From Halanaerobiales bacterium (GTDB taxonomy: Bacteria; Bacillota_F; Halanaerobiia; Halanaerobiales; DTU029): a DNA stretch of 6,121 bases. The translations under genes were made by a program, and so were the position numbers. Shown here piece after piece: positions 1 through 5,156 of this stretch (position 1 is the first letter of the stretch; every line of letters starts with the position of its first letter). Location of the stretch: the NCBI GenBank assembly GCA_016278415.1, contig JADQBV010000448.1:1-6121 (forward strand). The letters run 5' to 3'. Below the pieces are notes generated by a model. The model was given only the letters and a program-made list of their open reading frames with translations, was not told the origin of the DNA and made no database searches.

Positions 1-226
1 TTAACTTTTTATCACCCTGACTTATAACTGTTTTAATATATGACTGCACGGCTAAATCAATCAAACTATCTTTGCTATCAAAATGATAATTAATAACACT
101 TTTTGTTACAACGGCTTTTCTGGCAATGCCTCTTACTGTTATTTTGTTTACATCCATTTCTTCCCTAATTAGCTGTATTGTAGCATCAATTATTTTTTCT
201 TTAGTATCTAATTCCCTTTTTGTCAT
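1..226 (-). CDS. TetR/AcrR-family transcriptional repressor, N-terminal part (runs off left edge)
   Basis: Seventy-five codons are present, from an ATG at 226 to the window edge with no stop, so the C-terminal ligand-binding domain is missing from view. The visible part is the TetR_N DNA-binding domain. Helix 1 (about residues 8-23, KEKIIDATIQLIREE) is followed by the helix-turn-helix at about 28-50, with the recognition segment VVTKSVINYHF and the usual SKDSL continuation into helix 4. The start is supported by a GGGAGGG ribosome binding site (231-237) four bases upstream. By family, the protein should be a dimeric repressor that releases DNA when it binds a small molecule. The ligand and target genes cannot be read here. 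A promoter and inverted repeats just upstream fit self-regulation. No divergent gene is intact on the other side, so any regulated partner probably lies beyond the left edge. Confidence 0.88.
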   Translation of the reverse strand, partial: MTKRELDTKEKIIDATIQLIREEMDVNKITVRGIARKAVVTKSVINYHFDSKDSLIDLAVQSYIKTVISQGDKKL

Positions 227-246
227 AATACCCTCCCAGACATATT

Positions 247-275
247 ATTATAGTTGAATTATATTATTTTGTACA
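247..275 (-). promoter_or_regulatory. Putative sigma-A-type promoter of the partial tetR gene
   Basis: Read leftward, a TGTACA -35 box (270-275) and a perfect TATAAT -10 box (247-252) are separated by 17 bases, and the ATG follows about 20 bases after the -10. The -35 matches the consensus at four of six positions. A second TATAAT (258-263) lies nearby with a poorer -35. The -35 box falls inside a GTAC-rich repeat cluster, which would let a repressor block it. Confidence 0.55.
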
Positions 276-306
276 TCGTTTGGTACATAGTACAGGACAC
301 CGTCCT
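270..306. promoter_or_regulatory. Candidate operator cluster: GTAC repeats and AGGAC-acc-GTCCT palindrome
   Basis: GTACAT occurs as a direct repeat at 271-276 and 283-288 (12-bp step). The second copy also forms GTAC-ATA-GTAC (283-293). Immediately beyond is a perfect 5-bp inverted repeat, AGGAC (294-298), ACC, GTCCT (302-306). The cluster overlaps the -35 box of the partial tetR gene. Short inverted repeats at the promoter are usual TetR operators, so self-repression is a reasonable inference. Which of the two symmetric elements is bound cannot be decided from sequence. Confidence 0.45.
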
Positions 307-570
307 AATATATCGAAGTAATTATAATATTTTTCTTAAACTTAGTCAAATACTAAAAAACATGGTTATTATTGCTTATAGATAATTAATGCAATGATGA
401 TCTCTTATACTTTGGACATTTCTAAAACACTACTATATATCCCTATGTGTTTAATTCATTAAACCTTTTCATATATGATGTCGGATTTGATAGTGAATTA
501 TATCTTATATAAGCCATAGTCCTGGCATTCCTGCCCCTTTTATCGAATTATAGCTGAGAAAGCCTCTCCT
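307..570. other. Intergenic stretch with no recognisable gene
   Basis: I read all frames on both strands and found only short, stop-interrupted frames, no ribosome binding site followed by a plausible protein, and no clear terminator. The stretch is very AT-rich up to about 515 and then becomes more mixed (CCTGGCATTCCTGCCCC at 521-537) as it enters the possible transposon remnant. A plus-strand frame without stops opens at 520 and runs into the fragment described at 571. Confidence 0.5.
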
Positions 571-666
571 ATGAAAATGGGCGGGGATGAAAAATATCGT
601 TCTTTAAGGAGAAAATTAGGTAAATCTAAAAAAGTTAAAGCTATTAAGACTATCGCGTGGATATGA
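571..666 (+). pseudogene. Possible TnpB (IS605 OrfB-type) fragment
   Basis: A 31-codon open frame contains KYRSLRRKLGKSKKVKAI, a strongly basic stretch. It resembles the segment of TnpB proteins between the N-terminal part and the RuvC-like core, where LRR(K)L..K..KA(I/L)K.I motifs are common. It ends in a TGA at 664 just where a conserved (K/R)E.R...D.NH stretch would be expected. There is no ribosome binding site and no adjacent intact transposase. The open frame extends upstream to 520 without a recognisable start. I infer a decayed internal scrap of an IS200/IS605-family element. The match is from memory of family style rather than an alignment, so an unrelated basic peptide or chance is possible. 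Confidence 0.38.
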
Positions 667-671
667 TTTCC

Positions 672-712
672 ACACTCACAAGAGTATAAGTTCGCTTTTC
701 GTTTGTGAGTGT
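672..712. repeat. Long hairpin: 10-bp perfect inverted repeat
   Basis: ACACTCACAA (672-681) is perfectly complementary to TTGTGAGTGT (703-712). The 21-base loop contains a small nested hairpin, AAG-TTCG-CTT (688-697), closed by a UUCG tetraloop. No T-run follows on either strand, so it is not an intrinsic terminator. It lies just after the possible TnpB fragment. Subterminal hairpins are typical of IS200/IS605 ends and of TnpB guide RNAs, so a leftover transposon end or structured RNA is plausible but unproven. Confidence 0.55.
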
Positions 713-755
713 TAACGAACGGGCGGGGAGGATGTCAATAATGGTACCTGTCTAA
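690..755 (+). pseudogene. Short open frame, possible C-terminal scrap of the same decayed element
   Basis: After a TAA at 687, a 21-codon frame encodes VRFSFVSVNERAGRMSIMVP and one further Val, then a TAA at 753. The G-rich stretch GGGCGGGGAGGATG (721-734) stands out from its AT-rich surroundings and suggests foreign DNA. TnpB proteins often end in a short, poorly conserved tail after a zinc-ribbon, and this frame could be such a tail, but no Cys motif remains. It is in a different frame from the 571-666 fragment. Low confidence. Confidence 0.22.
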
Positions 756-846
756 GGTTTTTTATATAATGTGATACTTATTGTAGCTGTAGCGGTGTAC
801 TAATGAGATATAAATAAGATGATCTTAACTAGCAGTAAATAAAAAA
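756..846. other. Gene-free AT-rich spacer
   Basis: No coding frame or promoter pair is supported. A 13-bp palindrome, TAAGAT-G-ATCTTA (815-827), lies about 20 bases past the stop of the acetyltransferase gene on its transcribed side. Its arms are AT-rich and the central gap is one base, so it is a poor terminator. Confidence 0.4.
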
Positions 847-1362
847 TTAAGCTAAAGTATTAAAATTTAACTTATATAACACATACTCTATTCGTTCATA
901 ACCCTTCCATATTATTTTATTATTAAATTGAAATCCACACTTTTCTATTAACTTTTGGGATGCTTTATTATCTGGATCAATTTCAGCAACAATTTTATGT
1001 AAGTTTAACTTATTAAAACCATATTGCAATAACCCTATTGAAGTTTCATATCCATATCCTTTCTTTTGAAATTCCGGACGGATAATATATGATATATTTA
1101 TGTTACCACCTCTCTCTTTGTAGTGTAAACCTCCGTAACCTATTAACGTTTTGTTTACTTTATTTAATAAAATAAAATCTCCAAAATCATATTCAGTCCA
1201 ATGTGAAATTATTTTATCAACTCTTTTTTTAGTATTATCTTTAGTTTTATCTGATCCAGAAATAAAATATTTTGTTAATTGTGGATTACTAAATATTTTG
1301 TAGACATTATCTATATCATCATATGAAACTTTTTTAAACTTCAGCCTTTTCGTTGTTAACAT
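847..1362 (-). CDS. GNAT-family N-acetyltransferase (RimJ/RimL-like)
   Basis: The gene encodes 171 residues. The fold order fits the Acetyltransf_3/RimJ-RimL branch of GNAT enzymes, which move an acetyl group from acetyl-CoA to an amine on a protein N-terminus or a small molecule. The opening LTTKRLKFKKVSYDDIDNVYKI is the usual beta1-alpha1 start. ISYIIRPEFQKKGYGYE (90-106) carries the acetyl-CoA pyrophosphate loop Q-K-K-G-Y-G (99-104). DPDNKASQKLIEKCGF (129-144) is the conserved beta5-alpha4 'N..S..l.eK.GF' segment. The open frame extends 45 codons further upstream, but that extension starts with TTG and has no ribosome binding site. The ATG at 1362 is preceded by AGGAGGG (1369-1375) six bases away, so I start there. 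The acceptor substrate is unknown. It appears to be a single-gene unit with no clear promoter recognised. Confidence 0.9.
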   Translation of the reverse strand: MLTTKRLKFKKVSYDDIDNVYKIFSNPQLTKYFISGSDKTKDNTKKRVDKIISHWTEYDFGDFILLNKVNKTLIGYGGLHYKERGGNINISYIIRPEFQKKGYGYETSIGLLQYGFNKLNLHKIVAEIDPDNKASQKLIEKCGFQFNNKIIWKGYERIEYVLYKLNFNTLA

Positions 1363-1580
1363 CTGATTCCCTCCTAAAGTTATATATTGATATTTTCTAT
1401 TTAAATAACCTCTATACAAATTTTTATTGTCACAGCCCCTATGACTATATAAAGAGGCGTAGATTATCTCAGGCTGCAATTGCTCTAGTGGAAACAAATA
1501 ATTAATTAGAGAGTCATACTCTGCAACTTAAGAATTGATAAATATAAATAATAAAACAATACTAAATTCTATAAAAATTT

Positions 1581-2363
1581 CTATTTTTTGATAAAATCAA
1601 GAACATACTCATCGAAGATAGCAGGCTTAGTCAGATTTGATGGATCCATAGCCCCCTGTATAATCTTCAGCTCACTATTCTCTAAATTATTAGATATTTT
1701 TTCAGATGGTTTAACCATGATACTGGCCTGGTTCCCAACCAGTACTAAAACAGGAGTTGCTAGCTTATTTAAGTCTTTTAATATATTAATTTTATTAATC
1801 GCTTTTCTTGCCAGAAACAACTGTTCAAAGTCAGCTTTTAATGTTGCCTCTTTGAAATAATTGTAAACCTCTTCAGGGTAGTCTTTATATACTGATGCCA
1901 CTAAATTTGCAGCAATAGTATTAGGTAAATATTTAAATAATTTAAATCCATATACTTGAGCATATCCAGCAAATTTCTCAGTCAAAGTTTTAAGTTCTCC
2001 AAAAGTATCAGATAGAATTACTTTACTCACTCTTTCAGGATGTCTCATAATGAATTCTTGTACTATTACCCCACCCATACTTATTCCAAGTAAAACTGCT
2101 TTTTTCAGATTAAGATGATACATTAATTCTTCTATATCTTTTACCCAGTCTGATAATTCTAATGAATTTACCTTTGAAGATTTTCCATGTCCCCTTAAAT
2201 CAGGTACTATTAAATATAATCCCCTTTTTTTATATTTTTCAATCTGTGGCTTAAACATATTATGATCAGCACCTATACCATGAATAAGGACCATGGGAGT
2301 ATTTTCGGGACTTCCATATGTTTCATAATAAATTTTTATATTCTTTTCCTTTTCTAAATACAT
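1581..2363 (-). CDS. Alpha/beta-hydrolase-fold protein with altered catalytic triad
   Basis: This 260-residue protein has the full alpha/beta-hydrolase layout. It has an oxyanion-hole HGIGADHNMF (28-37), the strand-4 motif PDLRGHGKS (54-62) and the nucleophile elbow G-I-S-M-G-G (93-98) with Ser95. The C-terminal strands VLVLVG (205-210) and LKIIQGA (232-238) lead into the final NLTKPAIFDEYVLDFI. The expected acid, normally Asp a few residues after VLVLVG, is not there (GNQASIMV instead). The expected catalytic His in the 'GAGH' position is Asp240 (QGAMDPSNL). Only Ser95 of the classic triad is therefore visible. It may be inactive, use other residues, or have lost function recently. It starts 7 bases after an AGGAGGA site (2371-2377) and 16 bases after the tetR stop, so the two genes form one operon. 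Its substrate or ligand may relate to the TetR effector (inference). Confidence 0.9.
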   Translation of the reverse strand: MYLEKEKNIKIYYETYGSPENTPMVLIHGIGADHNMFKPQIEKYKKRGLYLIVPDLRGHGKSSKVNSLELSDWVKDIEELMYHLNLKKAVLLGISMGGVIVQEFIMRHPERVSKVILSDTFGELKTLTEKFAGYAQVYGFKLFKYLPNTIAANLVASVYKDYPEEVYNYFKEATLKADFEQLFLARKAINKINILKDLNKLATPVLVLVGNQASIMVKPSEKISNNLENSELKIIQGAMDPSNLTKPAIFDEYVLDFIKK

Positions 2364-2379
2364 TATCTTATCCTCCTAA

Positions 2380-2991
2380 TTAATTAATAATACCCTCTTT
2401 TAAAATATCTAAGTATAAATTTAACTCCTCTAAATATTTCTTCTTGTTTTGCTTCACATTACTATTTAAATCTGATAATAACTCATCATTTAAACCAGTC
2501 AAAACCCATTTAATCACGTTTACTACCTGCTTCTGCTCCCATTTTAGGTTATCTGTATTAAAATCGCCTAATAATATCATAAAAACATTATTAGATTTTA
2601 GAGAATATCTTTCATATATTTTTCCTATAATCTCTTTGCTATCTGATGTTAAGACCTTTTTAAATAAATTATAGAGAGCTGGCTGCTCTACGTATATATC
2701 ATATTCCAACTCAGCTATGGTATAGATTCTTTTAAACAAATCATCTGGTAATACATTTAATTTATTAAACATCTTCTTTTCAATAATATCTACAGCATAA
2801 TCTAAAATATAGAAATATAAATCTTCTTTGCTGTGAAAGTAATTGAATAAACTTCCTTTTGAAATACCAACTTTTTTTATAATTCGATTTGTAGAACTTT
2901 TCTCATAGCCATATTTGGAAAATTCATAAATACATCCATCAATTATTTTCATTTGTTTTTCTTCGCTTAAGGATTTGAATGCCGAGAACAT
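2380..2991 (-). CDS. TetR/AcrR-family transcriptional repressor, first gene of operon with the hydrolase
   Basis: The gene encodes 203 residues, normal for TetR. The N-terminal domain begins LSEEKQMKIIDGCIYEFSKYG (8-28), with the helix-turn-helix STNRIIKKVGISKGSLFNYF (33-52) and the SKEDLYFYIL continuation. The rest (about 65-203) is the variable helical effector-binding and dimer domain. The frame opens further upstream at a GTG (3018), but that codon lies inside the operator palindrome. The ATG at 2991 has an AGGAG site (3000-3004) seven to eight bases upstream, so it is the better start. The gene is followed 16 bases later by the hydrolase-fold gene. A promoter abutting an 18-bp palindrome makes self-repression very likely, with de-repression by an unknown ligand controlling the hydrolase. 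Confidence 0.93.
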   Translation of the reverse strand: MFSAFKSLSEEKQMKIIDGCIYEFSKYGYEKSSTNRIIKKVGISKGSLFNYFHSKEDLYFYILDYAVDIIEKKMFNKLNVLPDDLFKRIYTIAELEYDIYVEQPALYNLFKKVLTSDSKEIIGKIYERYSLKSNNVFMILLGDFNTDNLKWEQKQVVNVIKWVLTGLNDELLSDLNSNVKQNKKKYLEELNLYLDILKEGIIN

Positions 2992-3009
2992 ATATTGGCT
3001 CCTTTCCAC

Positions 3010-3027
3010 ATTGACCACCTGGTCAAT
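3010..3027. promoter_or_regulatory. TetR operator: 18-bp palindrome ATTGACCA-CC-TGGTCAAT
   Basis: The two 8-bp arms, ATTGACCA (3010-3017) and TGGTCAAT (3020-3027), are perfect inverted repeats with a 2-base centre. They sit between the -10 box and the ribosome binding site of the adjacent tetR gene. TTGACC...GGTCAA-type palindromes are common operators of Gram-positive TetR regulators. A half-site-like GTCAAT recurs in the -35 region (3053-3058). Binding by the product of the adjacent gene is inferred from position. Confidence 0.8.
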
Positions 3028-3057
3028 ATTATATCAAATTATGTTATCTAAAGTCAA
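3028..3057 (-). promoter_or_regulatory. Promoter of the tetR-hydrolase operon
   Basis: Read leftward, the -35 box TTGACT (3052-3057, five of six consensus) and a perfect TATAAT -10 (3028-3033) are 18 bases apart. The operator palindrome begins immediately after the -10 box, so it covers the predicted transcription start. Confidence 0.75.
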
Positions 3058-3075
3058 TATATATTATCAAAGGAT

Positions 3076-3109
3076 AAAAAAATCCCCAACTCACTATTGA
3101 AGTCAGGGA
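3076..3109 (-). terminator. Intrinsic terminator of the paaX-CPBP unit
   Basis: On the minus-strand transcript, TCCCTGACTT (3100-3109) pairs with GAGTTGGGGA (3083-3092) in a stem of about ten pairs including three wobbles. It is followed directly by seven T residues (A run at 3076-3082). It faces leftward and ends transcription from the genes to its right, about 160 bases past the CPBP stop. It lies just upstream of the tetR promoter and so separates the two units. Confidence 0.78.
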
Positions 3110-3134
3110 AATAATATCCTTAAACTATCATGGC

Positions 3135-3257
3135 CTATTGATCAACTTCAATAAGATTAAGAGCTACTCTATTAGTAACTTGAGTGTAATCGGTCAGGGA
3201 GCCACTCCAAATACTGGTTTCCCCTTCTAGATTTCTCGAAAGATTTATCAAACATTT
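3135..3257 (-). pseudogene. Short unassigned open frame between CPBP gene and terminator
   Basis: About 41 codons are open on the minus strand, ending in TAG at 3135 and including NLEGETSIWSGSLTDYTQV and then TNRVALNLIEVDQ. The stretch is more protein-like (fewer Lys/Ile/Asn-only runs) and less AT-rich than its surroundings. It has no ATG and no ribosome binding site, and an in-frame stop precedes it. It lies inside the transcribed interval between the CPBP stop and the terminator, so it could be the tail of a lost gene. I do not recognise a family; chance is a real alternative. Confidence 0.22.
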
Positions 3258-3269
3258 AATTTATTATCT

Positions 3270-4010
3270 TTATCTACTTTTCCTATAATACTTTCTGGCC
3301 AGAAATACCATCACAAACATCACTATTAATACATCTATAAACCCGAGACTTGATATAAGCGGTAGTTCCAGTCCATCTTCTATCAATGTCCTCAATTGAC
3401 CCAGTGGTTGGAATAAGGGCCAGAGTATTAAAATACTTTTAGTAATTTTAAAAATTACAGCAAACATTATACCTATAAAGAATAGAAAGATCATCTCTTC
3501 TAACTTCATCCCATATCCAATATGGTAAGCAGCATACAAAAATGATCCAACTAAAAGTGCGGGAATGATACCAAAGGCTTCTTCCAGTCTCAAATAAACC
3601 CATCCCCGCCAGAAAAATGCTTCAAAAAAGGCTATTGCCAATGCCAGTGCCAATAATGGTATTAATTTTTCTATAGATGGTAAACTTAAAGCAGGCATAC
3701 TAAAATATAGAATCAGGAAAAACATAGACTGTAAAGTTAAACTCAGTTTCCACCTTTTCGTGGTTAAGCCCAAAGAGGAAATAGGCCTCTTACGGACTAT
3801 TACCATCCAATATAAAGGAAGACCAACTCCAAAAATTGTAGCACCCAGAACAGCATAAAGAAAAAAATATGGAAGACCTCCACCAACATCTGTACCAACT
3901 ATATGGGTAGCCGTAAAAAGGGAAGCTACAACCAACAGCCATGATATTAATACTACCAATAGATCTTTATCAGGATTCCAGCGAAAAAACTTCAAGTCTT
4001 TAATATTCAT
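3270..4010 (-). CDS. CPBP-family (CAAX protease/ABI-like) intramembrane protein with non-canonical motifs
   Basis: This 246-residue multi-pass membrane protein has hydrophobic segments at about 16-36, 47-71, 94-110, 116-133, 148-163, 172-188 and 222-238. The family normally uses EExxxR, FxxxH and HxxxN motifs across three helices to bind a metal and cut peptides in the membrane. Here motif 1 reads E130-A-F-F-W-R135-G, keeping the first Glu and Arg but with Ala for the second Glu. Motif 2 reads Y159-A-A-Y-H163, keeping the His. Motif 3 reads P-L-F-Q201-P-L-G-Q205, with Gln in place of His and Asn. It may be a non-protease or divergent subgroup of CPBP. The ATG at 4010 follows GGAGG (4017-4021) by six bases. 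It lies 80 bases after the paaX stop with no clear promoter between, so the two are probably co-transcribed up to the 3076-3109 terminator. Confidence 0.85.
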   Translation of the reverse strand: MNIKDLKFFRWNPDKDLLVVLISWLLVVASLFTATHIVGTDVGGGLPYFFLYAVLGATIFGVGLPLYWMVIVRKRPISSLGLTTKRWKLSLTLQSMFFLILYFSMPALSLPSIEKLIPLLALALAIAFFEAFFWRGWVYLRLEEAFGIIPALLVGSFLYAAYHIGYGMKLEEMIFLFFIGIMFAVIFKITKSILILWPLFQPLGQLRTLIEDGLELPLISSLGFIDVLIVMFVMVFLARKYYRKSR

Positions 4011-4090
4011 AATATACCTCCAATTTTTTGATAGTTTCTCTTTTTAATAAACTTTTTCATCTATACCTTAGTTTAAAAATCACCCATCGA

Positions 4091-4918
4091 TTAGACAGCA
4101 AATAATTCAATTATAGAACTATACAACAGTCCCCTTAATTCTTTAAACTTTTCCACAGCCTGATCCCCACTCCAGGAATAGTTTAATTCTTTCGGTAGAG
4201 CTGGATCTGATGTTGCAATATCATAAAAACCCCAACCCAGTTCAAATAAAACAGGTACTAACTCAGCTGCAGAAAGGGATTTTTCTTTAACTAGTATTTC
4301 TTTATCCTCTAATTGTTGCATAAAGTCGTTATACTTCTCTTCGAGTTCTTTAAGATTATAAGCTCTCTCAATTAATTCAGATAACGATAAATTAGTGCTA
4401 ATATCACCATCGAAGAATAAATAATTAATGTCTGTCCGATCAGCTATCACCTTCTCTATCTCTCTTTCCATATCATAGGCTGAGATCCAGAGATTATTAT
4501 CTAGCTCTCCCAGTCCCAGTTCTTCTAATTCCTCGAGTACTATTTTATTCCCCTGATCTGACTTATTGAAATCAATCAAATAAATACTCTTCCACTGACT
4601 GTTCCACTCTTTATATCTCAGCTTATATCTTTCAAAAAAACGACTCATGCCCCTATTCCAGCTTTCAATATTACCAAGTCCCTCTTCAGTTAAATGATAG
4701 ACCACCTGCCTGTCATCTTTCTTATTTTCAAGAATATCGGAACTAACCAACCTGGATAGGCTCATTCTGATTGCACTCTCACTTTTACCAAAACATTGAA
4801 TGTAATTTATCAGATTATCCAGACTGATGCTATATTCACCTCTGTATTCACCGTATAAATTATAGATAAAGAGAACTATACTTGTCACACTATTTCTTTT
4901 CCTTAATGTAATCTTCAC
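4091..4918 (-). CDS. PaaX-family transcriptional repressor
   Basis: The gene encodes 275 residues, the usual length for PaaX-like proteins. The N-terminal winged helix (about 10-80) includes the family signature FGKSESAIRMSLSRLV (43-58), equivalent to FG..E.AVR.aLsRL. The central part has the family's LWISAYDME (143-151). The C-terminal domain ends with the typical DPALPKELNYSWSGDQA (238-254), like the LP..LLP..W.G..A tail. Classical PaaX represses phenylacetate catabolism and responds to phenylacetyl-CoA. No paa gene is visible, so the effector here is unknown. The frame opens at a GTG (4936), but AGGGGGG (4924-4930) lies five bases before the GTG at 4918, so I start there. A consensus promoter with paired repeats lies upstream, fitting self-regulation. 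The CPBP membrane protein is its immediate downstream partner and the likely target. Confidence 0.9.
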   Translation of the reverse strand: MKITLRKRNSVTSIVLFIYNLYGEYRGEYSISLDNLINYIQCFGKSESAIRMSLSRLVSSDILENKKDDRQVVYHLTEEGLGNIESWNRGMSRFFERYKLRYKEWNSQWKSIYLIDFNKSDQGNKIVLEELEELGLGELDNNLWISAYDMEREIEKVIADRTDINYLFFDGDISTNLSLSELIERAYNLKELEEKYNDFMQQLEDKEILVKEKSLSAAELVPVLFELGWGFYDIATSDPALPKELNYSWSGDQAVEKFKELRGLLYSSIIELFAV

Positions 4919-4964
4919 TGAGACCCCCCTTTTCACACATATAAATATTTGTTTTTATATAATA

Positions 4965-5010
4965 ATTATATGTTATAACACTTATTTTTATAATATTATT
5001 ATATGTTATA
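4965..5010. repeat. Paired 13-bp repeats at the paaX promoter (candidate operator)
   Basis: ATTATATGTTATA occurs twice as a perfect direct repeat, at 4965-4977 and 4998-5010. The copies are 33 bp apart start to start, about three helical turns, and so on the same face of the DNA. Each copy is itself nearly symmetric (TTATA-TGT-TATA). One copy covers the -10 box and part of the spacer; the other lies in the leader. This is the arrangement expected for cooperative repression, most simply by PaaX. It does not resemble the E. coli PaaX site. The AT-rich background tempers confidence. Confidence 0.55.
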
Positions 5011-5027
5011 TTATAATATTTTGTCAA
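4998..5027 (-). promoter_or_regulatory. Promoter of the paaX-CPBP unit
   Basis: Read leftward, a perfect TTGACA (5022-5027) and a perfect TATAAT (4998-5003) are separated by 18 bases. The predicted start lies near 4990, giving a leader of about 70 bases before the GTG start at 4918. One copy of a 13-bp repeat covers the -10 box. Confidence 0.78.
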
Positions 5028-5044
5028 GAATTATTTTCAAAAAA

Positions 5045-5057
5045 ATTACAATGTAAT
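5045..5057. promoter_or_regulatory. Palindrome ATTACA-A-TGTAAT between the divergent promoters
   Basis: A perfect 6-bp inverted repeat with a one-base centre lies between the paaX -35 (5027) and the csoR -35 (5124). It resembles TACA...TGTA sites of BlaI/CopY-type regulators but has one centre base instead of two. No such regulator is encoded in the window. It is a candidate regulatory site only. Confidence 0.3.
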
Positions 5058-5123
5058 GTTATCTCAAGATGTTATTCATTGAATATATAAGTTTATGTCC
5101 CTGTTCTACTTCTGATTAATTTC

Positions 5124-5152
5124 TTGACAATACTCCCTACTTATCTTAAACT
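5124..5152 (+). promoter_or_regulatory. Promoter of csoR
   Basis: A perfect TTGACA -35 (5124-5129) and a weaker TAAACT -10 (5147-5152, four of six) are 17 bases apart. The expected start near 5159 falls next to the CsoR operator at 5161. Confidence 0.65.
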
Positions 5153-5156
5153 AAAT

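Noticed and set aside
490..560. Minus-strand GAGMPGLWLI-like peptide as a transporter fragment
   Set aside because: Only about ten residues before a stop, with no continuation in any frame; too short to assign.
815..827. TAAGAT-G-ATCTTA palindrome as terminator of the acetyltransferase gene
   Set aside because: AT-only arms with one G/C pair each, a one-base loop and no adjacent T-run; too weak to call.
1363..1497. In-frame 45-codon extension upstream of the acetyltransferase
   Set aside because: It begins with TTG without a ribosome binding site and does not match the GNAT fold; the ATG at 1362 has a strong AGGAGGG site.
1510..1522. AGAGT-CAT-ACTCT inverted repeat past the hydrolase gene as a terminator
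   Set aside because: Stem of only five pairs with no T-run following; left out as a feature.
1588..1860. Plus-strand 90-codon open frame inside the hydrolase gene
   Set aside because: Antisense to a well-supported gene, no ribosome binding site, no recognisable motifs.
2444..2674. Plus-strand open frame inside tetR
   Set aside because: Antisense shadow of the TetR gene.
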